Program-made: the position numbers and the translations under genes | NCBI RefSeq assembly: GCF_050948215.1 | Contig: NW_027488848.1 | Location: 124,001-188,000 of the forward strand | Direction of reading: 5' to 3' | DNA length: 64,000 nucleotides | From: Halictus rubicundus | Taxonomy: Eukaryota; Arthropoda; Insecta; Hymenoptera; Halictidae | Part shown: one piece after another, positions 43,330 through 57,200 of the stretch | Layout of the letters: every line of letters starts with the position of its first letter | Numbering within the stretch: position 1 is the first letter of the stretch | The notes under the pieces: generated by a model | What the model was told of the DNA's origin: nothing | The model's input: the letters and a program-made list of their open reading frames with translations, nothing else | Databases searched by the model: none

Positions 43330-44430
43330 AGAGGATCGGATAGGTGATTGGATAGGATAGAGGATAGGATAGGATAGAGGTTAGGTTGGATAGAGTATAG
43401 AATAGGATAGAGGATAGGATAGGATAGAGGATAGGATAGGATTGAGGATAGTATAGGATAGAGGAAAGGATAGGGTAGAGGATCGGATAGGTGATTGGAA
43501 AGGATAGAGGATAGGATAGGATAGAGGATAGTATAGGATGGAGGATAGGATAGGATAGAGGATAGGATAGGATAGAGGATAGGATAGGATAGAGGATAGA
43601 GGATAGGATAGGATAGAGGATAGGATAGGATAGCGGATAGGATAGGATATAGGATTGGATAGGATAGAGGATAGGATAGGATAGAGGAAAGGATAGGGTA
43701 GAGGATAGGATAGGATAGAGGATAGGATAGGATAGAGGTTAGGTTGGATAGAGTATAGAATAGGATAGAGGACAGGATAGGATAGAGGATAGGATAGGAT
43801 TGAGGATAGGATAGAGGATAGGATACAGGATAGGATAGGATTGAGGATAGGATAGGATAGAGGAAAGGATAGGATAGAGGATCGGATAGGTGATTGGATA
43901 GGATAGAGGATAGGATAGGATAGAGGTTAGGTTGGATAGAGTATAGAATAGGATAGAGGATAGGATAGGATAGAGGATAGGATAGGATTGAGGATAGTAT
44001 AGGATAGAGGAAAGGATAGGGTAGAGGATCGGATAGGTGATTGGAAAGGATAGAGGATAGGATAGGATAGAGGATAGTATAGGATGGAGGATAGGATAGG
44101 ATAGAGGATAGGATAGGATAGAGGATAGGATAGGATAGAGGATAGAGGATAGGATAGGATAGAGGATAGGATAGGATAGCGGATAGGATAGGATATAGGA
44201 TTGGATAGGATAGAGGATAGGATAGGATAGAGGAAAGGATAGGGTAGAGGATAGGATAGGATAGAGGATAGGATAGGATAGAGGTTAGGTTGGATAGAGT
44301 ATAGAATAGGATAGAGGACAGGATAGGATAGAGGATAGGATAGGATTGAGGATAGGATAGGATAGAGGAAAGGATGGGATACAGGATCGGATAGGTGATT
44401 GGATAGGATAGAGGATAGGATAGGATAGAG
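43330..44430 (+). repeat. About 547-bp tandem duplication
   Basis: GAGGTTAGGTTGGATAGAG occurs at about 43379 and 43736, and again at about 43926 and 44284 (offsets 547-548). The following GATAGTATAGG, GATAGGGTAGAGGATCGG and GGTGATTGGAAAGG variants are repeated in the same order. Related longer-spaced copies follow at about 45234 and 45690. Confidence 0.75.
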
Positions 44431-47400
44431 GATAGTATAGGATGGAGGATAGGATATGATAGAGGATAGGATAGGATAGAGGATAGGATAGGATAGAGGA
44501 TAGAGGATAGGATAGGATAGAGGATAGGATAGGATAGCGGATAGGATAGGATATAGGATTGGATAGGATAGAGGATAGGATAGGATAGAGGATATGATAC
44601 GATAGAGGATAGGATAGGATAGAGGATAGGATAGGATAGAGGATAGGATACGATAGAGGATAGGATATTATAGAGGATAGGATAGGATAGAGGATAGGAT
44701 AGGATAGATGATAGGATAGGATAGAGGATAGGATAGGATAGAGGATTGGATTGGATAGAGGATACGATATTATAGAGGATAGGATAGGATAGAGGAAACG
44801 ATAGGGTATTGGATAGGATAGAGCATAGGATAAAGAATAGGATAGGATAGAGGATAGGATAGGGGATTGGATAGCATACGGGATTGGATAGGATAGAGGA
44901 TAGGATACGATAGAGGATAGGATAGGATAGAGGATAGGATAGGGGATTGGGTAGGATAGAGCATAGGATAGGATAGGATAGAGGATACGATATTATAGAG
45001 GATAGGATTGGATAGAGGATAGGATCGGATAGAGGATAGGATAGGGGATTGGATAGGATAGAGGAAAGGATAGGATAGAGGAAAGGATAGGATAGAGGAT
45101 AGGATAGGATAGAGGATAGGATAGAGGATAGGATACAGGATAGGATAGGATTGAGGATAGGATAGGATAGAGGAAAGGATAGGATAGAGGATCGGATAGG
45201 TGATTGGATAGGATAGAGGATAGGATAGGATAGAGGTTAGGTTGGATAGAGTATAGAATAGGATAGAGGATAGGATAGGATAGAGGATAGGATAGGATTG
45301 AGGATAGTATAGGATAGAGGAAAGGATAGGGTAGATAATCGGATAGGTGATTGGAAAGGATAGAGGATAGGATAGGATAGAGGATAGGATAGGGTAGCGG
45401 ATAGGTTAGGATAGAGGATAGGATAGGATAGAGGATAGGATAGGTGATTGGATAGGATAGAGGATAGGATAGGATAGAGGATAGTATAGGATGGAGGATA
45501 GGATAGGATAGAGGATAGGATAGGATAGAGGATAGGATAGGATAGAGGATAGAGGATAGGATAGGATAGAGGATAGGATAGGATAGCGGATAGGATAGGA
45601 TATAGGATTGGATAGGATAGAGGATAGGATAGGATAGAGGAAAGGATAGGGTAGAGGATAGGATAGGATAGAGGATAGGATAGGATAGAGGTTAGGTTGG
45701 ATAGAGTATAGAATAGGATAGAGGACAGGATAGGATAGAGGATAGGATAGGATTGAGGATAGGATAGGATAGAGGAAAGGATGGGATACAGGATCGGATA
45801 GGTGATTGGATAGGATAGAGGATAGGATAGGATAGAGGATAGTATAGGATGGAGGATAGGATATGATAGAGGATAGGATAGGATAGAGGATAGGATAGGA
45901 TAGAGGATAGAGGATAGGATAGGATAGAGGATAGGATAGGATAGCGGATAGGATAGGATATAGGATTGGATAGGATAGAGGATAGGATAGGATAGAGGAT
46001 ATGATACGATAGAGGATAGGATAGGATAGAGGATAGGATAGGATAGAGGATAGGATACGATAGAGGATAGGATATTATAGAGGATAGGATAGGATAGAGG
46101 ATAGGATAGGATAGATGATAGGATAGGATAGAGGATAGGATAGGATAGAGGATAGGATTGGATAGAGGATACGATATTATAGAGGATAGGATAGGATAGA
46201 GGAAACGATAGGGTATTGGATAGGATAGAGCATAGGATAAAGAATAGGATAGGATAGAGGATAGGATAGGGGATTGGATAGCATACGGGATTGGATAGGA
46301 TAGAGGATAGGATAGGATAGAGGATAGGATAGAGGATAGGATACAGGATAGGATAGGATTGAGGATAGGATAGGATAGAGGAAAGGATAGGATAGAGGAT
46401 CGGATAGGTGATTGGATAGGATAGAGGATAGGATAGGATAGAGGTTAGGTTGGATAGAGTATAGAATAGGATAGAGGATAGGATAGGATAGAGGATAGGA
46501 TAGGATTGAGGATAGTATAGGATAGAGGAAAGGATAGGGTAGAGGATCGGATAGGTGATTGGAAAGGATAGAGGATAGGATAGGATAGAGGATAGGATAG
46601 GATAGAGGATAGGATAGGATAGAGGATAGGATAGGATAGAGGATAGGATAGGATAGAGGATAGGATAGGATAGAGGATAGGATAGGATAGAGGATAGGAT
46701 AGGATAGAGGATAGGATAGGATAGAGGATAGGATAGAGGATAGGATAGTGGATTGTATAGGATAGAGGAAAGGAGACGATAGAGGATAGGATAGGTTAGA
46801 GGATAGGATAGGATAGAGGATAGGATAGAGGATAGGATAGAGGATAGGATAGGATAGAGGATAGAATAGGGGATTGGATAGGATAGAGGAAAGGATAGGA
46901 TAGAGGATAGGATAGGATAGAGGATAGGATATAGGATTGGATAGGATAGAGGATAGGATACGATAGTGGATAGGATAGATGATAGGTTAGGATAGAGGAT
47001 AGGATAGGATAGAGGATAGGATAGGATAGAGGATAGGATAGGATAGAGGATAGGATAGAGGATAGGATAGTGGATTGTATAGGATAAAGGACAGAAGACG
47101 ATAGAGGATAGGATAGGTTAGAGGATAGGATAGGATAGGGGATAGTATAGTGGATTGTATAGGATAGAGGACAGAAGACGATAGAGGATAGGATAGGATA
47201 GAGGAAAGGATAGGGTAGAGGATAGGATAGGATAGAGGATCTGATAGGATAGAGGTTAGGTTGGATAGAGTATAGAATAGGATAGAGGACAGGATAGGAT
47301 AGAGGATAGGATAGGATTGAGGTTAGGATAGGATAGCGGATAGGATAGGATATAGGATTGGATAGGATAGAGGATAGGATAGGATAGAGGATATGATACG

Positions 47401-47751
47401 ATAGAGGATAGGATAGGATAGAGGATAGGATAGGATAGAGGATAGGATACGATAGAGGATAGGATATTATAGAGGATAGGATAGGATAGAGGATAGGATA
47501 CAGGATTGGATAGGATAGAGGATAGGATACGATAGTGGATAGGATAGATGATAGGATAGGATAGAGGATAGGATAGGATAGAGGATAGGATACGATAGAG
47601 GATAGGATATTATAGAGGATAGGATAGGATAGAGGATAGGATATAGGATTGGATAGGATAGAGGATAGGATACGATAGTGGATAGGATAGAGGATAGGAT
47701 AGGATAGAGGATAGGATAGGATGGAGGATAGGATAGGATAGAGAATACGAT

Positions 47752-47870
47752 ACGGTACAGTATAGGAAACAGGATTGGATAGAATAGAGAATAGGATAAG
47801 ATAGAGGACAGGATATTGTAGGATAGAGAATAGGATAGGATGGATGATATTAAGGATAGAGGACAGGATA
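47752..47870 (+). other. Most diverged patch inside the satellite
   Basis: For about 120 bp the token grammar breaks down. The patch includes GAGAATACGATACGGTACAG, TATAGGAAACAGG, AAGATAGAGGACAGGATATT and GATATTAAGG. It still looks satellite-derived, and it is followed by a diverged zone A landmark (TACGATATTATAGAGGAGAG near 47881). It may be an old array remnant between two amplified domains. No open frame or known element is visible. Confidence 0.6.
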
Positions 47871-50800
47871 GGATAGAGGATACGATATTATAGAGGAGAG
47901 GATCGAATAGAGGAAAGGATAGCGGATAGGATAGGATAGAGTATAGAATAGGATAGAGGATATGATAGGATAGAGGATAGAATAGGATTGAGGATAGGAT
48001 AGGATAGAGGATACGATATTATAGTGGAGAGGATCGAATAGAGGATAGGATAGCGGATAGGGTAGGATAGAGTATAGAATAGGATAGAGGATAGGATAGG
48101 ATAGAGGATAGGATAGAGGATAGGATAGGATTGAGGATAGGATAGGATAGAGGATAGAATAGGATAGAGGATAGGATAGGATTGAGGATAGGATAGGATA
48201 GAGGATAGGATACGATAGAGGATAGGATATTATAGAGGATAGGATAGGATAGAGGATAGGATAGGATAGAGGATAGGATAGGGGATTGTATAGGATAGAG
48301 GACAGGAGACGATAGAGGATAGGATAGAGGATAGGTTAGGGGATTGGATAGGATAGAGGACAGGATAGGATAGAGGATAGAATAGAGGATAGGATAGAGG
48401 ATAGGATAGGATAGAGGATAGGATTGGATAGAGGATAGGATAGGATAGAGGATAGGATTGGATAGAGGATAGGATAGGATAGAGGATAGGATATTATAGA
48501 GGATAGGATAGGATAGAGGATAGGATAGGATAGAGGATGGGATAGGATAGCGGATAGGATAGGATATAGGATTGGATAGGATAGAGGATAGGATACGATA
48601 GAGGATAGGATAGGATAGAGGATAGGATAGGGGATTGGATAGGATAGAGGATAGGATAAGATAGAGGATAGGATAGGATTGAGGATAGGATAGGATAGAG
48701 GAAAGGATAGGATAGAGGATCGGATAGGTGATTGGATAGGATAGAGGATAGGATAGGATAGATGATAGTATAGGATAGAGGAAAGGATAGGATAGAGGAT
48801 CGGATAGGTGATTGGATAGGATAGAGGATAGGATAGGATAGAGGATAGGATAGGGTAGCGGATAGGATAGGATAGAGGATAGGATAGGATAGAGGATAGG
48901 ATAGGATAGAGGATAGGATAGGATTGAGGATAGGATAGGATAGAGGATAGGATAGGATAGAGGATAGGATAGGATAGAGGATAGGATAGGATAGAGGATA
49001 GGATAGGATAGAGGATAGGATAGGATAGAGGATAGGATATAGGATTGGATAGGATAGAGGATAGGATACGATAGTAGATAGGATACATGATAGGATAGGA
49101 TAGAAGATAGGATAGGATAGAGGATAGGATAGGATAGAGGATAGGATAGAGGATAGGATAGTGGATTGTATAGGATAGAGGACGGGAGACGATAGAGGAT
49201 AGGATAGGTTAGACGATAGGATAGGATAGAGGATATGATACGATAGAGGATAGGATAGGATAGAGGATAGGATAGGATAGAGGATAGGATACGATAGAGG
49301 ATAGGATATTATAGAGGATAGGATAGGATAGAGGATAGGATATAGGATTGGATAGGATAGAGGATAGGATACGATAGTGGATAGGATAGATGATAGGATA
49401 GGATAGAGGACAGGATAGGATAGAGGATACGATAGGATAGCGGATAGGATAGGATAGAGTATAGAATAGGATAGAGGATAGGATAGGATAGAGGATAGAA
49501 TAGGATTGAAGATAGGATAGGATAGAGGAAAGGATAGGATAGAGGATCGGATAGGTGATTGGATAGGATAGAGGATAGGATAGGATAGAGGATAGTATAG
49601 GATAGAGGATAGGATAGGATAGGATAGGATAGAGGATAGGATAGGATAGAGGATACGATAGGATAGAGGATAGGATAGGATAGAGGATAGGATAGGATAG
49701 AGGATAGGATAGGATAGAGGATAGGATAGGATTGAGGATAGGATAGGATAGAGGATAGGATATTATAGAGGATAGGATAGGATAGAGGATGGGATAGGAT
49801 AGAGGATAGGATAGGATAGAGGATAGGATAGGATAGAGGATAGGATAGGATTGAGGATAGGATAGGATAGAGGATAGGATATTATAGAGGATAGGATAGG
49901 ATAGAGGATGGGATAGTATAGAGGATAGGATAGGATAGAGGATAGGATAGGATAGATGATAGGATAGGAAAGAGGATAGGATAGGATAGAGGATAGGATA
50001 GGATAGAGGATAGGATAGGGGATTGTATAGGATAGAGGACAGGAGACGATAGAGGATAGGATAGAGGATAGGTTAGGGGATTGGATAGAATAGAGGATAG
50101 GATAGGATAGAGGATAGGATAGGATAGAGGATAGGATAGGATAGAGGATAGGATAGGATAGAGGATAGGATAGGATAGAGGATAGGATAGTATAGAGGAT
50201 AGGATATTATAGAGGATAGGATAGGATAGAGGATAGGATAGGATAGAGGATGGGATAGGATAGCGGATAGGATAGGATATAGGATTGGATAGGATAGAGG
50301 ATAGGATACGATAGAGGATAGGATAGGATAGAGGATAGGATAGGGGATTGGATAGGATAGAGGATAGGATAGGATAGAGGATAGGATAGGATTGAGGATA
50401 GGATAGGATAGAGGAAAGGATAGGATAGAGGATCGGATAGGTGATTGGATAGGATAGAGGATAGGATAGGATAGAGGATACGATATTATAGAGGATAGGA
50501 TAGGATAGAGGAAACGTTAGGGTATTGGATAGGATAGAGCATGGGATAAAGAATAGGATAGGATAGAGGATAGGATAGGGGATTGTATAGGATAGAGGAT
50601 AGGATACGATAGAGGATAGGATAGGATGGAGGATAGGATAGGGGATTGGATAGTATAGAGTATAGGATAGGATAGGATAGAGGATACGATATTATAGAGG
50701 ATAGGATAGGATAGAGGATAGGATCGGATAGAGGATACAATAGGGGATTGGATAGGATAGAGGATACGATATTATAGAGGATAGGATTGGATAGAGGATA

Positions 50801-51241
50801 GGATCGGATAGAGGATAGGATCGGATAGAGGATAGGATAGGGGATTGGATAGGAATGAGGAAAGGATAGGATAGAGGATAGGATAGGATAGCGGATAGGA
50901 TAGGGGATTGGATAGGATACAGGATAGGATAGGATAGAGGATAGGATAGGAATGAGGATAGGAAAACATAGAGGATCGGATAGGATGGCATAGAATATAG
51001 AATAGGATAGAATATAGAATAGGATAGAGGATAGGATAGGATAGAGGATAGGATAGGATAGAGGATAGGATAGGATAGAGGATAGGATAGGATAGAGGAT
51101 AGGATAGGATAGAGGATAGGATAGGATAGAGGATAGGATAGGATGGAGGATAGGATAGGATAGAGGATAGAATAGGATAGAGGATAGGATAGGATTGAGG
51201 ATAGGATAGGATAGAGGATAGGATAGGATAGAGGATCGGAT

Positions 51242-54200
51242 AGGTGATTGTATAGGATAGAGGATAGGATAGGATAGAGGATAGGATAGGATTGAGGATA
51301 GTATAGGATATTGGATAGGATAGGATAGAGGATAAGATAGGATAGAGTATAGGATAGGATAGAGGATAGGATAGGATAGAGAATAGGATAGGATAGAGGA
51401 TAGGATAGGATTGAGGATAGTATAGGATAGAGGAAAGGATAGGATAGAGGATCGGATAGGTGATTGGATGGGATAGAGGATAGGATAGGATAGAGGATAG
51501 GATAGGATTGAGGATAGTATAGGATAGAGGATAGGATAGGATAGAGGATAAGATAGGATAGAGGATAGGATAGGATAGAGGATAGGATAGGATAGAGGAT
51601 AGGATAGGATAGAGGATAGGATAGGATAGAGGATAGTATAGGATAGAGGATAGGATAGCATAGAGGATAGGATAGGATAGAGGATAGGATAGGATAGAGG
51701 ATAGGATAGAGGATAGGATAGAGGATAGGATAGGATAGAGGATAGAGGATAGAGGCTAGGATAGGGGATTGGATAGGAAAGAGTATAGGATAGGATAGGA
51801 TAGAGGATACGATATTATAGAGGATAGGATAGGATAGAGGATAGGATCGGATAGAGGATAGGATAGGGCATTGGATAGCATAGAGGAAAGGATAGGATAG
51901 AGGATAGGATAGGATAGCGGGTAGGATAGGGGATTGGATAGGATAGAGCATAGGATAAAGAATAGGATAGGATAGAGGATAGGATAGGGGATTGGATACG
52001 ATAGAGGATAGGATAGGATAGAGGATACGATATTATAGAGGATAGGATAGGATAGAGGAAACGATAGGGTATTGGATAGGATAGAGCATGGGATAATGAA
52101 TAGGATAGGATAGAGGATAGGATAGGGGATTGGATAGGATAGAGGATAGGATACGATAGAGGATAGGATAGGATGGAGGATAGGATAGGGGATTGGATAG
52201 TATAGAGTATAGGATAGGATAGGATAGAGGATACGATATTATAGAGGATAGGATAGGATAGAGGATAGGATCGGATAGAGGATAGGATAGGGGATTGGAT
52301 AGGATAGAGGATACGATATTATAGAGGATAGGATAGGATAGAGGATAGGATCGGATAGAGGATAGGATAGGGGATTGGATAGGAATGAGGAAAGGATAGG
52401 ATAGAGGATAGGATAGGATAGCGGATAGGATAGGGGATTGGATAGGCTACAGGATAGGATAGGATAGAGGATAGGATAGGAATGAGGATAGGAAAACATA
52501 GAGGATCGGATAGGATGGCATAGAATATAGAATAGGATAGAATATAGAATAGGATAGAGGATAGGATAGGATAGAGGATAGGATAGGATAGAGGATAGGA
52601 TAGGATGGAGGATAGGATAGGATAGAGGATAGAATAGGATAGAGGATAGGATAGGATTGAGGATAGGATAGGATAGAGGATAGGATATTATAGAGGATAG
52701 GATAGGATAGAGGATAAGATAGGATAGAGGATAGGATAGGATAGAGGATAGGATATGATAGGATAGAGGATAGGATAGGATAGAGGATAGGATAGGATAG
52801 AGGATATGATATTATAGAGGATCGGATAGGGGATTGGATAGGATAGAGGATAGGATAGGATAGAGGATAGGATAGGATTGGGGATAGTATAGGATAGAGG
52901 AAAGGATAGGATAGAGGATCGGATAGGTGATTGTATAGGATAGAGGATAGGATAGGATAGAGGATAGGATAGGATTGAGGATAGTATAGGATATTGGATA
53001 GGATAGGATAGAGGATAAGATAGGATAGAGTATAGGATAGGATAGAGGATAGGATAGGATAGAGAATAGGATAGGATAGAGGATAGGATAGGATTGAGGA
53101 TAGTATAGGATAGAGGAAAGGATAGGATAGAGGATAGGATAGGATAGGATAGAGGATAGGATAGGATAGAGGATAGGATAGGATAGAGGATATGATAGGA
53201 TAGAGGATCGGATAGGGGATTGGATAGGATAGAGGATAGGATAGGATAGAGGATAGGATAGGATTGAGGATAGTATAGGATAGAGGAAAGGATAGGATAG
53301 AGGATCGGATAGGTGATTGGATAGGATAGGGGATAGGATAGGATAGAGGATAGGATAGGATTGAGGATAGGATAGGGGATTGGATAGGATAGGGTATAGG
53401 ATAGGATAGGATAGAGGATACGATATTATAGAGGATAGGATAGGATAGAGGATAGGATCGGATAGAGGATAGGATAGGGGATTGGATAGGATAGAGGATA
53501 GGATACGATAGTGGATAGGATAGTGAAAGGATAGGATAGGATAGAGGATACGATATTATAGAGGATAGGATAGGATAGAGGATAGGATAGGATAGAGGAT
53601 AGGATATAGGATTGGATAGGTTAGAGGATAGGATACGATAGTGGATAGGATAGATGATAGGATAGGATAGAGGATAGGATAGGATAGAGGATAGGATAGG
53701 GGATTGGATAGGATAGAGGATAGGATAGGATAGAGGATAGGATAGGATTGAGGATAGGATAGGATAGAGGATAGGATAGGATAGAGAATAGGATAGGATA
53801 GAGGATAGGATAGGATTGAGGATAGTATAGGATAGAGGAAAGGATAGGATAGAGGATAGGATAGGATAGGATAGAGGATAGGATAGGATAGAGGATAGGA
53901 TAGGATAGAGGATATGATAGGATAGAGGATCGGATAGGGGATTGGATAGGATAGAGGATAGGATAGGATAGAGGATAGGATAGGATTGAGGATAGTATAG
54001 GATAGAGGAAAGGATAGGATAGAGGATCGGATAGGTGATTGGATAGGATAGGGGATAGGATAGGATAGAGGATAGGATAGGATTGAGGATAGGATAGGGG
54101 ATTGGATAGGATAGGGTATAGGATAGGATAGGATAGAGGATACGATATTATAGAGGATAGGATAGGATAGAGGATAGGATCGGATAGAGGATAGGATAGG

Positions 54201-57200
54201 GGATTGGATAGGATAGAGGATAGGATACGATAGTGGATAGGATAGTGAAAGGATAGGATAGGATAGAGGATACGATATTATAGAGGATAGGATAGGATAG
54301 AGGATAGGATAGGATAGAGGATAGGATATAGGATTGGATAGGTTAGAGGATAGGATACGATAGTGGATAGGATAGATGATAGGATAGGATAGAGGATAGG
54401 ATAGGATAGAGGATAGGATAGGGGATTGGATAGGATAGAGGATAGGATAGGATAGAGGATAGGATAGGATTGAGGATAGGATAGGATAGAGGATAGAATA
54501 GGATAGATGATAGGATAGGAAAGAGGATAGGATAGGATAGAGGATATGATAGGATAGAGGATCGGATAGGTGATTGGATAGAATAGTGGATAGGATAGGA
54601 TAGAGGATACGATATTATAGAGGATAGGATAGGATAGAGGAAACGATAGGGTATTGGATAGGATAGAGCATGGGATAAAGAATAGGATAGGATAGAGGAT
54701 AGGATAGGGGATTGGATAGGATAGAGGATAGGATACGATAGAGGATAGGATAGGATGGAGGATAGGATAGGGGATTGGATAGGATACAGGATAGGATAGG
54801 ATAGAGGATAGGATAGGAATGAGGATAGGAAAACATAGAGGATCGGATAGGATGGCATAGAATATAGAATAGGATAGAATATAGAATAGGATAGAGGATA
54901 GGATAGGATAGAGGATAGGATAGGATAGAGGATAGGATAGGATGGAGGATAGGATAGGATAGAGGATAGAATAGGATAGAGGATAGGATAGGATTGAGGA
55001 TAGGATAGGATAGAGGATAGGATATTATAGAGGATAGGATAGGATAGAGGATAAGATAGGATAGAGGATAGGATAGGATAGAGGATAGGATAGGATAGGA
55101 TATAGGATAGGATAGGATAGAGGATAGGATAGGATAGAGGATAGGATAGGATTGAGGATAGTATAGGATAGAGGAAAGGATAGGATAGCAACATCGGATA
55201 GGTGATTGTATAGGATAGAGGATTGAATAGGATAGAGGATCGGATAGGTGATTGGATGGGATAGAGGATAGGATAGGATAGAGGATAGGATAGGATTGAG
55301 GATAGTATAGGATAGAGGATACGATAGGATAGAGGATAAGATAGGATAGAGGATAGGATAGGATAGAGGATAGGATAGGATAGAGGATAGGATAGGATAG
55401 AGGCTGGGATAGGGGATTGGATAGGAAAGAGTATAGGATAGGATATGATAGAGGATACGATATTATAGAGGATAGGATAGGATAGAGGATAGGATCGGAT
55501 AGAGGATAGGATAGGAGATTGGATAGGATAGAGGAAAGGATAGGATAGAGGATAGGATAGGATAGCGGGTAGGATAGGGGATTGGATAGGATACAGGATA
55601 GGATAGGATAGAGGATAGGATAGGAATGAGGATAGGAAAAGATAGAGGATCGGATAGGATGGCATAGAATATAGAATAGGATAGAGGATAGGATAGGATA
55701 GAGGATAGGATAGGATGGAGGATAGGATAGGATAGAGGATAGAATAAGATAGAGGATAGGATAGGATTGAGGATAAGATAGGATAGAGGATAGGATAGGA
55801 TAGAGGCTGGGATAGGGGATTGGATAGGAAAGAGTATAGGATAGGATAGGATAGAGGATACGATATTATAGAGGATAGGATAGGATAGAGGATAGGATCG
55901 GATAGAGGATAGGATAGGGGATTGGATAGGATAGAGGAAAGGATAGGATAGATGATAGGATAGGATAGCGGGTAGGATAGGGGATTGGATAGGATACAGG
56001 ATAGGATAGGATAGAGGATAGGATAGGATAGAGGATAGGATAGGATTGAGGATAGGATAGAATAGAGGAAAGGATAGGATAGAGGATCGGATAGGTGATT
56101 GGGTAGGATAGAGGATAGGATATAGGATTGGATAGGATAGAGGATAGGATACGATAGTGGATAGGATAGATGATAGGATAGGATAGAGGATAGGATAGGA
56201 TAGAGGATAGGATAGGATAGAGGATAGGATAGGATAGAGGATAGGATAGAGGATAGGATAGTGGATTGTATAGGATAGTGGACAGAAGACGATAGAGGAT
56301 AGGATAGGATAGAGGAAAGGATAGGGTAGAGGATAGGATAGGATAGAGGATAGGATAGGATAGAGGTTAGGTTGGATAGAGTATAGAATAGGATAGAGGA
56401 CAGGATAGGATAGAGGATAGGATAGGATTGAGGATAGGATAGGATAGCGGATAGGATAGGATATAGGATTGGATAGGATAGAGGATAGGATAGGATAGAG
56501 GATATGATACGATAGAGGATAGGATAGGATAGAGGATAGGATAGGATAGAGGATAGGATACGATAGAGGATAGGATATTATAGAGGATAGGATAGGATAG
56601 AGGATAGGATAGGTGATTGTATAGGATAGAGGATAGGATAGGATAGAGGATAGGATAGGATTGAGGATAGTATAGGATATTGGATAGGATAGGATAGAGG
56701 ATAAGATAGGATAGAGTATAGGATAGGATAGAGGATAGGATAGGATAGAGAATAGGATAGGATAGAGGATAGGATAGGATTGAGGATAGTATAGGATAGA
56801 GGAAAGGATAGGATAGAGGATCGGATAGGTGATTGGATGGGATAGAGGATAGGATAGGATAGAGGATAGGATAGGATTGAGGATAGTATAGGATAGAGGA
56901 TAGGATAGGATAGAGGATAAGATAGGATAGAGGATAGGATAGGATAGAGGATAGGATAGGATAGAGGATAGGATAGGATAGAGGATAGGATAGGATAGAG
57001 GATAGTATAGGATAGAGGATAGGATAGCATAGAGGATAGGATAGGATAGAGGATAGGATAGGATAGAGGATAGAGGATAGAGGCTAGGATAGGGGATTGG
57101 ATAGGAAAGAGTATAGGATAGGATAGGATAGAGGATACGATATTATAGAGGATAGGATAGGATAGAGGATAGGATCGGATAGAGGATAGGATAGGGCATT

